64,000 nt of DNA from Clostridiales bacterium DTU070 (GCA_001513105.1 LFSH01000034.1:25866-89865); one strand, 5' to 3'. Numbered from the stretch's first letter, positions 43,694 through 53,016 are shown. Made by a program: numbers and translations. The notes: generated by a model from the letters alone, not told the origin.

Positions 43694-44032
43694 CTATTTC
43701 TCAATCCCTTCTGAAGAAATAATAGGTAAAGTAAACAAAACTCCCGTATTGGGTTCAGACAGGTCGCCGACAACCTGACAAATGATTTGTCGGGCTTTTT
43801 TCACCTGTTCTTCGCTCAAAGCCATAAAAAGGGTTTTGCTTTCTTTTCTGTCATGATCTATATTAAACCAATGTGATCCGAAAATCGGCTGGTATTCCAT
43901 ATGTCCTGCCAATTCTTTTATCATCCCGGTACTGTTTATAATTGTAGCACCCGTTATACCTTCGTTCACAAACGCCTTTAAAAGTTCGTCCAGCTTATCC
44001 ACCTGATTAAGAACCAGCACCAGTAACTGCAT
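43694..44032 (-). CDS. PII-like signalling protein linked to antiporter
   Basis: A 112-residue protein with the PII-type ferredoxin-like pattern: strand MQLLVLVLNQ, helix KLDELLKAFVNEGITGATIINSTGM, the variable loop region, and strand KTLFMALSEEQVKKARQIICQVVGDL. It lacks the canonical GlnB T-loop uridylylation site, so it belongs to the broader PII-like group that binds adenyl nucleotides and tunes transporters. It is the first gene of a two-gene operon with the CPA2 antiporter. Ligand and effect are inferred only from context. Confidence 0.65.
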   Translation of the reverse strand: MQLLVLVLNQVDKLDELLKAFVNEGITGATIINSTGMIKELAGHMEYQPIFGSHWFNIDHDRKESKTLFMALSEEQVKKARQIICQVVGDLSEPNTGVLFTLPIISSEGIEK

Positions 44033-44064
44033 CGTTTAATCCCCCCAGTTCTCTTTACTCATTA

Positions 44065-44099
44065 TAAAAAATAATCGAAGAAATTGCAAGGCAATTTCT
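44065..44099 (-). terminator. Intrinsic terminator between rho and PII-like gene
   Basis: AGAAATTGC and GCAATTTCT form a 9-bp stem; the minus strand continues TCGATTATTTTTT. It probably ends the rho transcript. Confidence 0.65.
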
Positions 44100-44214
44100 C
44101 CGCCTTATTTTAACTATCAGTGAATAAAATATACTGTATGATTAAAAGAGTTCAATGCAGAGCCTTTTTTTGCAGTATTTCTTTGATTCTGTTAAGCTCC
44201 TTCCGGAATTCGCC

Positions 44215-45933
44215 CTATTTATACATTAAGTCGTAATTGTTCTTTTCTTTCTGAATAAAGGCCAGGTTAATGCCGTTGATAAACTCCTCATTGGTTTTCG
44301 TCTGCATGAGCCTGTTTATTATCATTTCGGTCACCTCGGCCGTTCCCATGTTGCTCATGGCTTTACGGATAGCCCAGATGGACTCAAGTTCTTTCTGGCT
44401 TAACAGCATTTCCTCCCTGCGCGTTCCGGAACGGTTTATATCTATTGCAGGGAATATACGCTTCTCTGAAAGTTTTCTGTCAAGGTGAAGTTCCATATTT
44501 CCCGTTCCTTTGAATTCTTCGTATATAACATCGTCCATGCGGCTTCCGGTATCTATCAGGGCCGTTGCGATAATGGTCAGACTTCCTCCGAACTCAATAT
44601 TCCTTGCAGCACCAAAAAACCTTTTCGGTTTATGCAATGCTCCGGGATCAAGACCACCCGAAAGCGTTCTTCCCGTTGGCGGAATGGTAAGGTTATATGC
44701 CCTTGCAAGACGGGTTATACTATCGAGTAAAACAACAACATCCTTCTTCTGTTCAACAAGCCTCTGCGCCCTTTCAAGCACCATCTCGGCCACTTTAATG
44801 TGGTGCTCGGGCAGTTCGTCAAATGTACTGTATATAACATCACCCTTGATGGAACGCTGCATATCCGTAACTTCTTCCGGTCTTTCGTCTATAAGAAGAA
44901 CTATCAGTTCAATATTTTTGTAATTCTGGGTAATGGCATTTGCAATCTTTTTCAGCAGAATTGTTTTACCGGCTTTCGGCGGCGAAACAATCAAACCTCT
45001 CTGACCCTTGCCTATGGGGGCTATTAAGTCAATCAGCCGTGTTGATAATTCCTTGGGTTCGGTTTCGAGGGTTATCCTTTCATCGGGATAGATTGGTGTC
45101 AGTTGATCGAAAGGTTTGCGCTGTTGAGCAACTTCCGGGGAATCACCATTCACAGAAAGCACATACAGAAGTGCCTGAAACTTCTCGCCTTCCTTTTGGA
45201 TTCTTCCCTTTCCGACAATCTTGTCTCCGGTTTTCAGGTTAAACCGCCTAATCTGAGATGGGGATACATATATATCACGAGGACCTGACAGGTAATTCTG
45301 ACCTCTTAAAAAACCGTATCCATCAGGCAGAACTTCAAGTATTCCGCTTACAGGTTCATCACTTTCAAGCCTTGATAAATCCCTTGTATAAACAGATTTA
45401 TTGTTCTGTTCCCTTGGTTCCTTTACGCTGCTTTCCGGGGCTGTGCCCCTCTCCTGGACCTTCTCATGTTTATCCCTGTCTGCAGGTGTTGCCTGGGTGC
45501 TTTGTTCTTCCGAAGCCTGATCCCCTGTATAGGTATGGGCCTCCGGTTGCTTTTCACTGCCAGTTAATTCAGGAGCGGCTTTGCCCTTTTTCTCCTTCTT
45601 TGGGGATTCACCGGCAATTTCCTCAGCCTGCACAGTACCCGGCGTTTCAGTCTCTGCCACCGTTCCTGCCTGTTCCTTTCCCTCTTCCTCTGAAACAGTC
45701 TGCAGTTTTTCAGGGGTTTCGGCATCCTTAACCTTTCGTGGACGTCCCGGACGTCTTTTTGCCATTGTCTGAGTCGGTTGCTCAGATTCATCCTTGCCTG
45801 CGCCGGCAGCAGCTATTATTTTTTCAATCAATTCCTGCTTCCTGTAACGGGTTATGCTTTTTATTCCCATTACTTTGGCAATATACCTCAAATCATTCAG
45901 GCTCTTGCCTTGCAGTTTAGTAATATCTTCCAT
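44215..45933 (-). CDS. rho: Transcription termination factor Rho
   Basis: A 572-residue hexameric RNA helicase that ends transcription at rut sites. The Rho_N domain is at residues 3-45. The cold-shock-type RNA-binding domain ([16 protein letters not shown]) begins only near residue 195. The ATPase core has Walker A PPKAGKT, Walker [17 protein letters not shown] and the R-loop region. Between the first two domains lies a roughly 150-residue low-complexity insert rich in Glu, Lys, Thr and Pro, with an AT-hook-like KRRPGRPRK. Standard Rho is about 420 residues. A long 5' leader with a stable hairpin precedes it. The start ATG follows AAGGCGGTG. Confidence 0.97.
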   Translation of the reverse strand: MEDITKLQGKSLNDLRYIAKVMGIKSITRYRKQELIEKIIAAAGAGKDESEQPTQTMAKRRPGRPRKVKDAETPEKLQTVSEEEGKEQAGTVAETETPGTVQAEEIAGESPKKEKKGKAAPELTGSEKQPEAHTYTGDQASEEQSTQATPADRDKHEKVQERGTAPESSVKEPREQNNKSVYTRDLSRLESDEPVSGILEVLPDGYGFLRGQNYLSGPRDIYVSPSQIRRFNLKTGDKIVGKGRIQKEGEKFQALLYVLSVNGDSPEVAQQRKPFDQLTPIYPDERITLETEPKELSTRLIDLIAPIGKGQRGLIVSPPKAGKTILLKKIANAITQNYKNIELIVLLIDERPEEVTDMQRSIKGDVIYSTFDELPEHHIKVAEMVLERAQRLVEQKKDVVVLLDSITRLARAYNLTIPPTGRTLSGGLDPGALHKPKRFFGAARNIEFGGSLTIIATALIDTGSRMDDVIYEEFKGTGNMELHLDRKLSEKRIFPAIDINRSGTRREEMLLSQKELESIWAIRKAMSNMGTAEVTEMIINRLMQTKTNEEFINGINLAFIQKEKNNYDLMYK

Positions 45934-46413
45934 GATACACCGCCTTATTCTGTTTTTCGATATTGAAACCTATATGTGATTGGTATTCCTGGTTAACCAA
46001 TGCATAATCCGTGAAACGCCTGTGCCATTCACTTAATTTACCGTGAATGCCCCAGGTCTAAACAAAATTTAATCAAAATCTTTAACTAATAATAGATCAT
46101 ATTAAAAATTTTGGTTTTTGTGAATACTAAAATATATTTCCCGCAGAAAATTTACAAACAGTACATAAATAAACAAACCATAAGCACCTTGTGCATCACA
46201 TGCCCTTATAAATTTTTATGTTAATAGGGTGGCTTCCATGACAAACCGGATTTAAAGCAAAGTCCTTAATAATATTGTGGACTGAAAACCAAAAAAGATA
46301 CATAACTGAGGAAATTGTCAAATGCGCTTCCTTCCTTCTTTTTACTATATCAGTTAAAGTATGGTGTTGTCAATACCCCTTAAAACATGTTTCGCAAAAA
46401 TATCGCATTACTG
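45934..46413. other. AT-rich intergenic region between rho and dnaX
   Basis: This 480-base region holds no gene with a ribosome site. It contains the rho leader hairpin (46019-46055) and several A/T tracts. I found no recognised riboswitch, SRP RNA or 6S RNA pattern, but a long 5' leader or small RNA is possible. Confidence 0.45.
46019..46055 (-). promoter_or_regulatory. Stable hairpin in rho leader
   Basis: On the minus strand CCTG-G-GGCATTCAC pairs with GTGAATGGC-A-CAGG around a 10-base loop, 86 bases before the rho start codon. No T-run follows, so it looks like a leader structure rather than a terminator. Role unknown. Confidence 0.4.
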
Positions 46414-48069
46414 CTACCCTTCTATAATATCCAATTTTACTCCCTTCTTTTTAACAAAATCAAGGATTTTTTCAGGAATTTCAGAAGTTTCGCTGCTTTT
46501 CTCTTTATTATTCATAACAACTACCTTTATTTCCCTGCCCGTGAACCTCTTAACAGTCTCTGAAATTACGGTGGTATTATCGTCGTCGGTCACAATACGT
46601 TTTTTAAATTCATCCTCTTCCCGGAAAACTATACCAATGGTGTTTTCATCAACCCAAACCGCATCAGAGCCTAAAAGGCCGGTGTAAAGTTTCATGCGGC
46701 CTATACCTGAAATTTCTTTCAGTACTTTTTCCCAGTCCTCATATGGATTCATCAGGGCCTTGTTACCCGGGCCGGGACTTCCGGCACTGTTTTGCATTTC
46801 CTCTCCCGTTGATTTGTCACGACCTTTTGCCCTTGCCTTTTTCTCTTTCGGTTTTTCTTCCGCAGGTACAGCAGCTGGTTTATCATGATATACCCCGCCC
46901 TTTAAAATTCCGGCCTCAATACTCCTGATTCTTTCCTCCAAGAGTTTTACCCTCTCCAGTATATCATCGTTTTCTTTTATAATTTCTCTTGAACAGATAC
47001 GCAGAAATGCAGTTTCAATCAGAATACGCTGATTTGAACTCCATTTGAGCGAAGACTCCAGCTCTGTCAATTCCCTGATTACGTTAAGACCCAGTTCCAT
47101 CGGGATTTTCGCTGCAAAATCCTGAACGGCCTTTTTCTCTTCCTCTGTTACGCTGTACAGGTGCTCAACGTTATTAGTGGTTTTAAATACAAGAATATCG
47201 CGAAGAAACCGTATCAATTTATGGATATACTGACCCGGATCCTTGCCTTCCGAATAGATCAGGTCTATCAGCGACATTGCCTCGCTGCTTTTCCTGTCCG
47301 CAAGAAAACCTATCGTATCAATAATAACGGTGTTTGGAGCAACACCGATGATTTTCTGAACCGACTCGAGGTTAAGCGGTGTGTTCCCGGTTGATATGCA
47401 CTGGTCAAGAATACTTATACCGTCCCTTAAAGCGCCCTCGCTGAGAGATGCAATAAACAAAGCGGCATCTTCGGTTAACGTTACACCGCATTCTTTCGAA
47501 ATTTCGATAAGCCTTTCGGCTATTCCTTTGGAAGTTATGCGCCTGAAATCAAACCTCTGGCAACGGGACAGAACGGTTGCCGGCAGTTTATGCGGCTCGG
47601 TTGTCGCCAGTATGAATATAACATGACCAGGCGGCTCCTCCAGCGTTTTTAATAAGGCATTGAAAGCGCCTATCGACAGCATGTGAACCTCGTCAATGAT
47701 ATACACTTTTTTGCCTGCCCGGACAGGAGCATATACAACCTCGTCTATTATGCTCCTTACATTGTCGACGCTGTTGTTGGATGCTGCGTCAATTTCCGCA
47801 ACATCAAGAATGGTTCCGTCAATTATGCCCCTGCATATTTCACACTCATTGCACGGGTTGCCGTCCTGAGGGTTCAGGCAGTTTACCGCACGGGCAAATA
47901 TTTTCGCCATCGTTGTTTTTCCTGTGCCGCGTGTACCGCAAAACAGGTATGCATGAGCAACCTTCTTTGATATAACGGCATTTTTCAGGGTTGTTACAAT
48001 ATGCTGCTGTTCCACTACATCATCAAATGTCTGCGGCCTGAATGTTCTGTATAAAGCCTGATGCGACAT
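46414..48069 (-). CDS. dnaX: DNA polymerase III gamma/tau subunit
   Basis: A 551-residue clamp-loader ATPase. It shows YRTFRPQTFDDVVEQQHI, Walker A FCGTRGTGKTT, the zinc-binding cysteines in CLNPQDGNPCNECEIC, Walker B KVYIIDEVHMLS and ATTEPHKLPATVLSRC with sensor 1 and SRC. The C-terminal third (from about 365) is the less conserved tau-like region, linked by a Lys/Ala-rich segment. ATG at 48069 is preferred over a GTG three codons earlier, which lies in the ribosome site. It is the last gene of a yebC-fabZ-phosphoesterase-dnaX set; ybaB and recR, its usual companions, are absent. Confidence 0.96.
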   Translation of the reverse strand: MSHQALYRTFRPQTFDDVVEQQHIVTTLKNAVISKKVAHAYLFCGTRGTGKTTMAKIFARAVNCLNPQDGNPCNECEICRGIIDGTILDVAEIDAASNNSVDNVRSIIDEVVYAPVRAGKKVYIIDEVHMLSIGAFNALLKTLEEPPGHVIFILATTEPHKLPATVLSRCQRFDFRRITSKGIAERLIEISKECGVTLTEDAALFIASLSEGALRDGISILDQCISTGNTPLNLESVQKIIGVAPNTVIIDTIGFLADRKSSEAMSLIDLIYSEGKDPGQYIHKLIRFLRDILVFKTTNNVEHLYSVTEEEKKAVQDFAAKIPMELGLNVIRELTELESSLKWSSNQRILIETAFLRICSREIIKENDDILERVKLLEERIRSIEAGILKGGVYHDKPAAVPAEEKPKEKKARAKGRDKSTGEEMQNSAGSPGPGNKALMNPYEDWEKVLKEISGIGRMKLYTGLLGSDAVWVDENTIGIVFREEDEFKKRIVTDDDNTTVISETVKRFTGREIKVVVMNNKEKSSETSEIPEKILDFVKKKGVKLDIIEG

Positions 48070-48089
48070 TCCGTTCACCCCGTCTTAAG

Positions 48090-48794
48090 TCACCATTCTC
48101 CGATAAAAAGAGGTTCAAATTTCAAGTAATCTGCAGAAACCAGGTGATACCTTATTCCGTCTATCAACCCTTCAGCGGCATAACTGCAGCTTTTTCCGTG
48201 CAAATGACCGTAAACGCAAATGTTTACGCCGAAACTTTTCATTACTTCAACAAACCCTGTAGGTTTGCCGTCGGCTGAAAACGGCGGATAATGGAGCATG
48301 CAGATCCTGGTCCCGTTAAAGCCTTCGGTAAATTTCAATGAATTCTTCAGCCGCTCCAGCTCCCGGTTATAGATTTTTTCGTCTTCGACGGTAAACCCGT
48401 CCTCTTCAGGGTTTTTCCAGCCTCTTGCGCCTGCTACGGCCAGGTTTTCATAAAAAAAAGCATTGTTATGGAGAAATGCAATACTGCCAAGCGACAGATT
48501 CTCTTTAAACTTGTTCAGCTTGCTGTGGGTTGTCCACCAATAGTCATGGTTTCCCTTTGAAATTATTTTTTTGCCGGAAAGTGACTCTATATAATCAAAA
48601 TCAGGTTTTGATTCCTCAATATATGTTGCCCATGATATATCCCCGGGAACCAGGACCAGATCGTCCTGCCCGATGATTCTTGTCCAGTTTTCCCGTAAGC
48701 GTTCCATGTAATTATCCCAGACCGGATCAAAAACGTCCATGGGTTTATTCTTGGCCAGTGCAAGATGCAAATCAGATATGGCAAAAACTCGCAT
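48090..48794 (-). CDS. Calcineurin-like metallophosphoesterase
   Basis: A 234-residue soluble phosphoesterase with the blocks ISDLHLA, VLVPGDISWA, SKGNHDYWW, CMLHYPPFS and VYGHLHGKS that form a two-metal active site. GNHDYWW and the overall length match a group common in clostridia with no assigned substrate. It lies three bases after fabZ and 20 bases before dnaX, so it is likely cotranscribed. Confidence 0.88.
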   Translation of the reverse strand: MRVFAISDLHLALAKNKPMDVFDPVWDNYMERLRENWTRIIGQDDLVLVPGDISWATYIEESKPDFDYIESLSGKKIISKGNHDYWWTTHSKLNKFKENLSLGSIAFLHNNAFFYENLAVAGARGWKNPEEDGFTVEDEKIYNRELERLKNSLKFTEGFNGTRICMLHYPPFSADGKPTGFVEVMKSFGVNICVYGHLHGKSCSYAAEGLIDGIRYHLVSADYLKFEPLFIGEW

Positions 48795-48796
48795 AG

Positions 48797-49255
48797 CTAT
48801 TCTTTTCCTTCGGGTTCAATGATTGCAAATTTTATTATACCCTCCGCCGCAGTCTTATCCCCGACCGAAGCGCGTACATTTGCCTTTCCCATACCACGGC
48901 GCATTGCAGTAAACTCAACTTCAAGTTTAAGAGTATCTCCAGGTACAACCTGCCTTCTGAATTTCATTTCTTCGATACCGGTAAACAGCGGAAGTTTTCC
49001 CTTGTTTTCGTCAATCATCATACCTGCAACACATGCGGTCTGAGCCAAAGCCTCAACTATAAGCACACCGGGCATTACCGGGTAGGACGGGAAATGTCCC
49101 TGGAAAAACGGCTCGTTTATCGTTACATTCTTGATTCCGACTGCCCTGACAACAGGTTCCAGTTCCACCTCAATTATTCTGTCAACAAGAAGAAACGGAT
49201 ACCTGTGAGGGATTAACTCCCTGATAGCGGTAATATCCAAACTCCTTTTCTCCAT
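48797..49255 (-). CDS. fabZ: 3-hydroxyacyl-ACP dehydratase FabZ
   Basis: A 152-residue hot-dog-fold enzyme that dehydrates 3-hydroxyacyl-ACP in fatty-acid synthesis. Active-site features are [13 protein letters not shown] with the catalytic His and [20 protein letters not shown] with the conserved Glu. The remaining fab genes are not nearby. It is flanked by yebC (28 bases upstream) and the phosphoesterase (3 bases downstream). Confidence 0.97.
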   Translation of the reverse strand: MEKRSLDITAIRELIPHRYPFLLVDRIIEVELEPVVRAVGIKNVTINEPFFQGHFPSYPVMPGVLIVEALAQTACVAGMMIDENKGKLPLFTGIEEMKFRRQVVPGDTLKLEVEFTAMRRGMGKANVRASVGDKTAAEGIIKFAIIEPEGKE

Positions 49256-49283
49256 AAACTACTCTCCCGTATTTATATTTAAT

Positions 49284-50012
49284 TTATTCCTGCTCCCAGT
49301 TATGATAAATATTCTGCACGTCATCGTGGTCTTCAAGTCTTTCTATCAGTTTTTCCATGTTTGAAATCATTTCCTCGTCGGTCAATACAGTGGTTGACTG
49401 CGGAATCATTGCCACTTCTGCGGCTTCAAGCTTATACCCCTCATTTTCCAGTGACTCGGCTACCTTTGAAAAGTCCTGCGGTTCGGTTATTATTTCAAAA
49501 TACTCCTCTTCGGTGGTCACATCAAGGGCACCGGCCTCAAGGGCGGTCATCATCAGGTTGTCTTCATCTATTTCTTCTGTTTTTTCAATTATTATCTGGC
49601 CTCTTTTGTCAAACATAAAGGACACACAACCCGTTGTTCCAAGGTTGCCGCCGAACTTGTCAAACAGGTGCCTTATATCCCCCGCCGTGCGATTCCTGTT
49701 ATCTGTAAGTGTTTCCACTATAACGGCGACACCTCCGGGGCCGTAGCCTTCATAGACTATTTCCTCGTAATTGTCGTTTGCCATGTCCCCAGATGCCTTC
49801 TTAATGCTTCGCATGATACTGTCGTTCGGCATGTTGTTGGCTTTTGCTTTTGCAATTGCATCTTTTAGCCTGGAATTAGTGTTCGGATCAGGACCGCCGG
49901 CTTTTACAGCCACTGCTATTTCCCTGCCCAGCTTTGTAAATATTTTACCCTTCTGAGCATCGGTTTTTTCTTTCTTATGTTTTATATTGGACCACTTAGA
50001 ATGCCCGGCCAT
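49284..50012 (-). CDS. yebC: YebC/PmpR-family protein
   Basis: A 242-residue cytoplasmic protein with the unmistakable start [31 protein letters not shown] and the later [20 protein letters not shown]. Family members have been reported as transcription regulators and, more recently, as translation factors that ease ribosome stalling at proline runs. First gene of the set leading to dnaX. The start follows an AGAGGTG site. Confidence 0.97.
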   Translation of the reverse strand: MAGHSKWSNIKHKKEKTDAQKGKIFTKLGREIAVAVKAGGPDPNTNSRLKDAIAKAKANNMPNDSIMRSIKKASGDMANDNYEEIVYEGYGPGGVAVIVETLTDNRNRTAGDIRHLFDKFGGNLGTTGCVSFMFDKRGQIIIEKTEEIDEDNLMMTALEAGALDVTTEEEYFEIITEPQDFSKVAESLENEGYKLEAAEVAMIPQSTTVLTDEEMISNMEKLIERLEDHDDVQNIYHNWEQE

Positions 50013-50112
50013 GATATCACCTCTGTCAAAAATTCATATAATATAAACTGATACATTATATTCTCTCACGTCATGCTAATAATTTCAACTGTGATAAATA
50101 ACAAAAACTAAA

Positions 50113-50147
50113 ACGCTGCGTCTGTTTCCGAGCATTGCACGATATCT
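50113..50147 (-). repeat. Dispersed repeat element, copy 2
   Basis: Read on the minus strand: AGATATCGTGCAATGC then TCGGAAACAGACGC. The first 16 bases are identical to those at 63911. It lies just past the YigZ stop. Confidence 0.6.
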
Positions 50148-50150
50148 CTA

Positions 50151-50804
50151 TTACTGCTTCAAAAAATTTCCCTCTTCATCAAAGTACGCATACTCTTTCC
50201 GGTGAAACACTACCTCGGCTTTTCCGCCTGTAATTTCTGTCACTTCCTTATGAAAACGATCCTTTTTTTCTTCCTCAATAAGAAGTACCACTTCCACGTT
50301 GCTTGTAAATTCCGAGCTGCATATGGGAATATTGCTTGATTCGAGGTAATTAAGCAGCTTCCCGTACAAAGTGTAATCCATGCTGACCGAAGTTTTGTGG
50401 CATAACTTCCTGATTACGGTTTTTGCATTATCAAGGCTTGCTGTCGCGGCCTTCCCGTACGCTCTAACCAGCCCGGAGGCACCAAGAAGTATACCGCCGA
50501 AGTACCGCACAACAACAACCAGAACATTTGTAAGGCCTTTTTTCCTGATGGTTTCAAGTATGGGCAGGCCTGCCGTACCCGAAGGCTCGCCGTCATCGCT
50601 GAATCTCTGTATTTCAGATTCACCCTCTATTATATATGCATAGCAGTGATGCCTTGCGTCATAGTACTTCTTTTTCAGAACCTGCAAATGCGAAAATACT
50701 TCTTCCTCGGAGCTTACAGGAAAGACCCAGGCCAGGAACCTTGAGCGCTTTTCCTCGTACTCTCCATAACCATTATCCAAAACAGTACGGATGGTGCCCT
50801 GCAT
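50151..50804 (-). CDS. YigZ/IMPACT-family protein
   Basis: A 217-residue protein. The N-terminal IMPACT domain has YEEKRSRFLAWVFPV, HHCYAYIIEG, FSDDGEPSGTAGLPIL and VVVVRYFGGILLGASGLVRAYGKAA. A small C-terminal ferredoxin-like domain (about 135-210) follows, matching DUF1949. Family members are linked to translational stress control in eukaryotes; the bacterial role is unclear. ATG at 50804 is chosen because GGAGTGG precedes it; the longer frame adds 20 unlike residues. Confidence 0.93.
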   Translation of the reverse strand: MQGTIRTVLDNGYGEYEEKRSRFLAWVFPVSSEEEVFSHLQVLKKKYYDARHHCYAYIIEGESEIQRFSDDGEPSGTAGLPILETIRKKGLTNVLVVVVRYFGGILLGASGLVRAYGKAATASLDNAKTVIRKLCHKTSVSMDYTLYGKLLNYLESSNIPICSSEFTSNVEVVLLIEEEKKDRFHKEVTEITGGKAEVVFHRKEYAYFDEEGNFLKQ

Positions 50805-51106
50805 TCGACCACTCCAATATAAGACCGAAATCCAATTTGAAATAAAACAGCCTTTGACCAACATTTATTCTATCAGAAAACATGAGGAAATGACAAATAA
50901 AATTGAGCTATACAGGAAATGCTTATGCCTGTATCGCAGTCTGTACCGAAAACTGCACCGACCGACCCGGGTATTGGTGCCGAGGTACCACCAGGTTAAT
51001 GCCGGGAGCGGCTTTTAAACCACTCCCGGAAATAACTCTATTATTATGCATTGTAATTATCAGGCTTATCGATGGAACCGCCCGTTATTTTCAACTTGGA
51101 TTCAGT

Positions 51107-51535
51107 TTAACTCGCGACTTGTATTAATTCCTTGAATTTCAGATATGAAACATGAAGTAATGAACGATCCTGGCTGTAAGTAACCTTCTCCATCGCCTCT
51201 TCTATTGTGAAAAAACCGGCGTCTTTATATTTCTCAGGCTCACCGATTTTATAATCTTCGCTGGGTGCAAGCATGATATACCACGTAATACGGTTACATA
51301 CAGGCTGCTGCCTGGTCACTGAAAAAAATTCATAATTTGTTCTGCCTGCCGGTGAAATGATGGTAGCGTCTATACCGCCTTCCTCCGCTACTCTTCTGAG
51401 TGCTACTTCGCTTTGCAGTTCGTTGTTTCTGATTACCCCCTTAGGGAATACCCATTCCCCTTTTTCATTCTGAAGAAGGAACACCTTATGATTGCTGGAG
51501 AATACAACACCTCCGGCACAATTGCGCAAAAGCAT
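51107..51535 (-). CDS. Nudix hydrolase
   Basis: A 142-residue protein with a Nudix box in GVIRNNELQSEVALRRVAEEGGI (G-x5-E-x7-RRxAEExG), in which the first Glu of the REUXEE core is Arg. The metal-binding EE pair is intact, so hydrolysis of a nucleoside-diphosphate-linked compound is likely. The substrate is unknown; the WVFPKG motif before the box resembles the diadenosine-polyphosphate or MutT-like groups. The ATG at 51535 is preferred because AAAGGGG lies eight bases before it. Confidence 0.85.
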   Translation of the reverse strand: MLLRNCAGGVVFSSNHKVFLLQNEKGEWVFPKGVIRNNELQSEVALRRVAEEGGIDATIISPAGRTNYEFFSVTRQQPVCNRITWYIMLAPSEDYKIGEPEKYKDAGFFTIEEAMEKVTYSQDRSLLHVSYLKFKELIQVAS

Positions 51536-51612
51536 ATCCATTACCCCTTTCATTTATTGTTGTACGGTCACCCGTAGCATTTACGGAAGGAACAAAAGGT
51601 TTTAAAGGTAAT

Positions 51613-51662
51613 AAAAAAGGCACCGCAATGAAATTGCCGATCATTTCAATTGCGTGCCTTTT
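51613..51662 (-). terminator. Intrinsic terminator after 58-residue protein gene
   Basis: A long stem (AAGGCAC-GCAATTGAAAT against ATTTCATTGCGGTGCCTT) is followed on the minus strand by six T. Confidence 0.75.
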
Positions 51663-51755
51663 CAACAGTTCATTCAAAGCTATTTGAATACATTTCAAAG
51701 AGGAGCGAAAAGGAAATTTAACCACTTCTTTTTACCCACTTTCCGGTAATATAAC

Positions 51756-51932
51756 TCATTCAAAAGAATCATTAATTTTCTCGTTTTTTAATTTATCCAT
51801 ACCTGCAACATAAGCCAAAAAGTCACTGTTTGGATTTCCAAACTGAGGCATGGTATCGGTCAGGTTCTTTTTTGAGTATATATCAATAATGTGCAGGTCC
51901 TGTTCTGAAAGCTCCACTTTTTTGTTTTTCAA
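51756..51932 (-). CDS. Small conserved-looking protein, 58 residues
   Basis: A TTG-started frame with AAGGAG nine bases before it and a strong terminator about 90 bases past its stop. The product begins KNKKVELSEQDLHIIDIYSKKNLTD and is highly charged with no membrane segment. Another in-frame TTG three codons upstream abuts the ribosome site and is less likely. I do not recognise the family. Confidence 0.55.
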   Translation of the reverse strand: MKNKKVELSEQDLHIIDIYSKKNLTDTMPQFGNPNSDFLAYVAGMDKLKNEKINDSFE

Positions 51933-52068
51933 TACTTTCAACTCCTTTTCCAGGAGGATTCAACAGAATGCTGTAAACCAAAACCAAACCTTTTGCATCT
52001 CTACTTATATTTTACCACAATATTAGTTTTTTACTACCTCTTAATAATATTTTAATATTATTTTTATG

Positions 52069-52599
52069 TTAAAACTCAGGTTCTATCAGCCCGTAATTTC
52101 CGTCCTTACGCTTGTAAACCACGTTTACTTCATCTGTTTCGGCATTGGAAAATACAAAGAAATTATGCCCCAAAAGGTTCATCTGCAGAATCGCTTCTTC
52201 AACATCCATCGGCTTTATTGCAAAACGTTTGCTTTTTACCACTTTGAAGTTCTGCTCTTCTTCTATTTCTTCCTTTATTTCAAAGTTATCGGGAATAACA
52301 CTTTCCTGGCGGATTCTCTTTCCGAGCTTGGTTTTATTTTTTCTGATCTGACGCTCAAGTTTATCTATTACCATGTCAATTGATGCATACATATCGTTTG
52401 TTGTTTCTTCAGCCCTGATAAAAAGACCCCTTGAAACGATTGTTACTTCACAGATGTGCCTGCTCTTTTCAACCTCGAACGTAATATAGCATTCTGCGTC
52501 AGCCTTGAAAAATTTTTCAATCTTGCTGAGCTTCTTAATGGCTCTTTCCCTTAAAGCATCAGAAACTTCCGTGTTTTTACCGTTTACGATGAATTTCAT
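52069..52599 (-). CDS. hpf: Ribosome hibernation promoting factor, long form
   Basis: A 176-residue ribosome-binding protein that dimerises 70S ribosomes in stationary phase. The N-terminal S30AE domain (FIVNGKNTEVSDALRERAIKKLSKIEKFF) is followed by a charged linker and the C-terminal dimerisation domain (KRFAIKPMDVEEAILQMNLLGHNFFVFSNAETDEVNVVYKRKDGNYGLIEP), which marks the long form. The ATG has AGGAG upstream. A cluster of DnaA boxes lies upstream, about 150-260 bases from the start codon. Confidence 0.97.
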   Translation of the reverse strand: MKFIVNGKNTEVSDALRERAIKKLSKIEKFFKADAECYITFEVEKSRHICEVTIVSRGLFIRAEETTNDMYASIDMVIDKLERQIRKNKTKLGKRIRQESVIPDNFEIKEEIEEEQNFKVVKSKRFAIKPMDVEEAILQMNLLGHNFFVFSNAETDEVNVVYKRKDGNYGLIEPEF

Positions 52600-52762
52600 A
52601 ACACATACTCCTTTCAGGCCATTTTGAGAGTTCTATATCCAATATTATACATAAAATATTGAATAAAGAACAGTATTTTATTAATTAATAATTACCCGCA
52701 GAAAAAGGCATCTACACAGGCTTTTGTCATTTCAGATCTAAAATCCACAGAAAACACAGTGT

Positions 52763-52858
52763 TTATTCACAGAATAATACGAAAAACTGTGGGTAATGTG
52801 CATAACTTTGTGCATAACTATTATTATTGGGTTTCAGCCTGTGGATAAGTTATACACA
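52763..52858. promoter_or_regulatory. Cluster of six DnaA boxes
   Basis: Six 9-mers fit TTATNCACA or differ at one base within 96 bases: TTATTCACA (52763, plus), TTACCCACA (52788, minus), TTATGCACA (52797 and 52809, minus), TTATCCACA (52840, minus, exact consensus) and TTATACACA (52850, plus). A seventh imperfect AAATCCACA lies at 52741. Between the fourth and fifth boxes is TATTATTATTGGG. Such density is far above chance and marks a DnaA-binding region. No dnaA, dnaN or rpmH gene is near, so a full oriC is doubtful; a DnaA-titrating or regulatory cluster is more likely. Confidence 0.8.
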
Positions 52859-52990
52859 TTTTCTTCGGTTTTTGTGGGAGATGGGGATATTTCAGACATG
52901 GTTCAGAATGCTGTATTTTACGGACCACTGTTAATAAACACCTTAACCGTTTAAAGAGGCGATGAATTGGTTATCCCGATAAATGAAATA

Positions 52991-53016
52991 ACAGGGCAGA
53001 ACTCTCTGCCCTGTAA
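52991..53016 (-). terminator. Hairpin after glycine-zipper stress protein gene
   Basis: ACAGGGCAGA and TCTGCCCTGT pair perfectly around a four-base loop, followed on the minus strand by TATTT. It lies just past the stop. Confidence 0.7.

Noticed and set aside
50970..50992. T-box-like GGTGGTACC on the minus strand upstream of the YigZ gene
   Set aside because: No stem I motifs, no specifier loop and no terminator with T-run follow; the motif is part of a short quasi-palindrome GGTGCC-GA-GGTACC.
51486..51725. 79-codon minus-strand frame between Nudix and the 58-residue gene
   Set aside because: It crosses a terminator hairpin, overlaps the Nudix start and has no recognisable features.
52741..52858. 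Full chromosomal origin oriC
   Set aside because: Boxes are clustered, but dnaA, dnaN, rpmH or parAB genes are not near; called a DnaA-box cluster instead.
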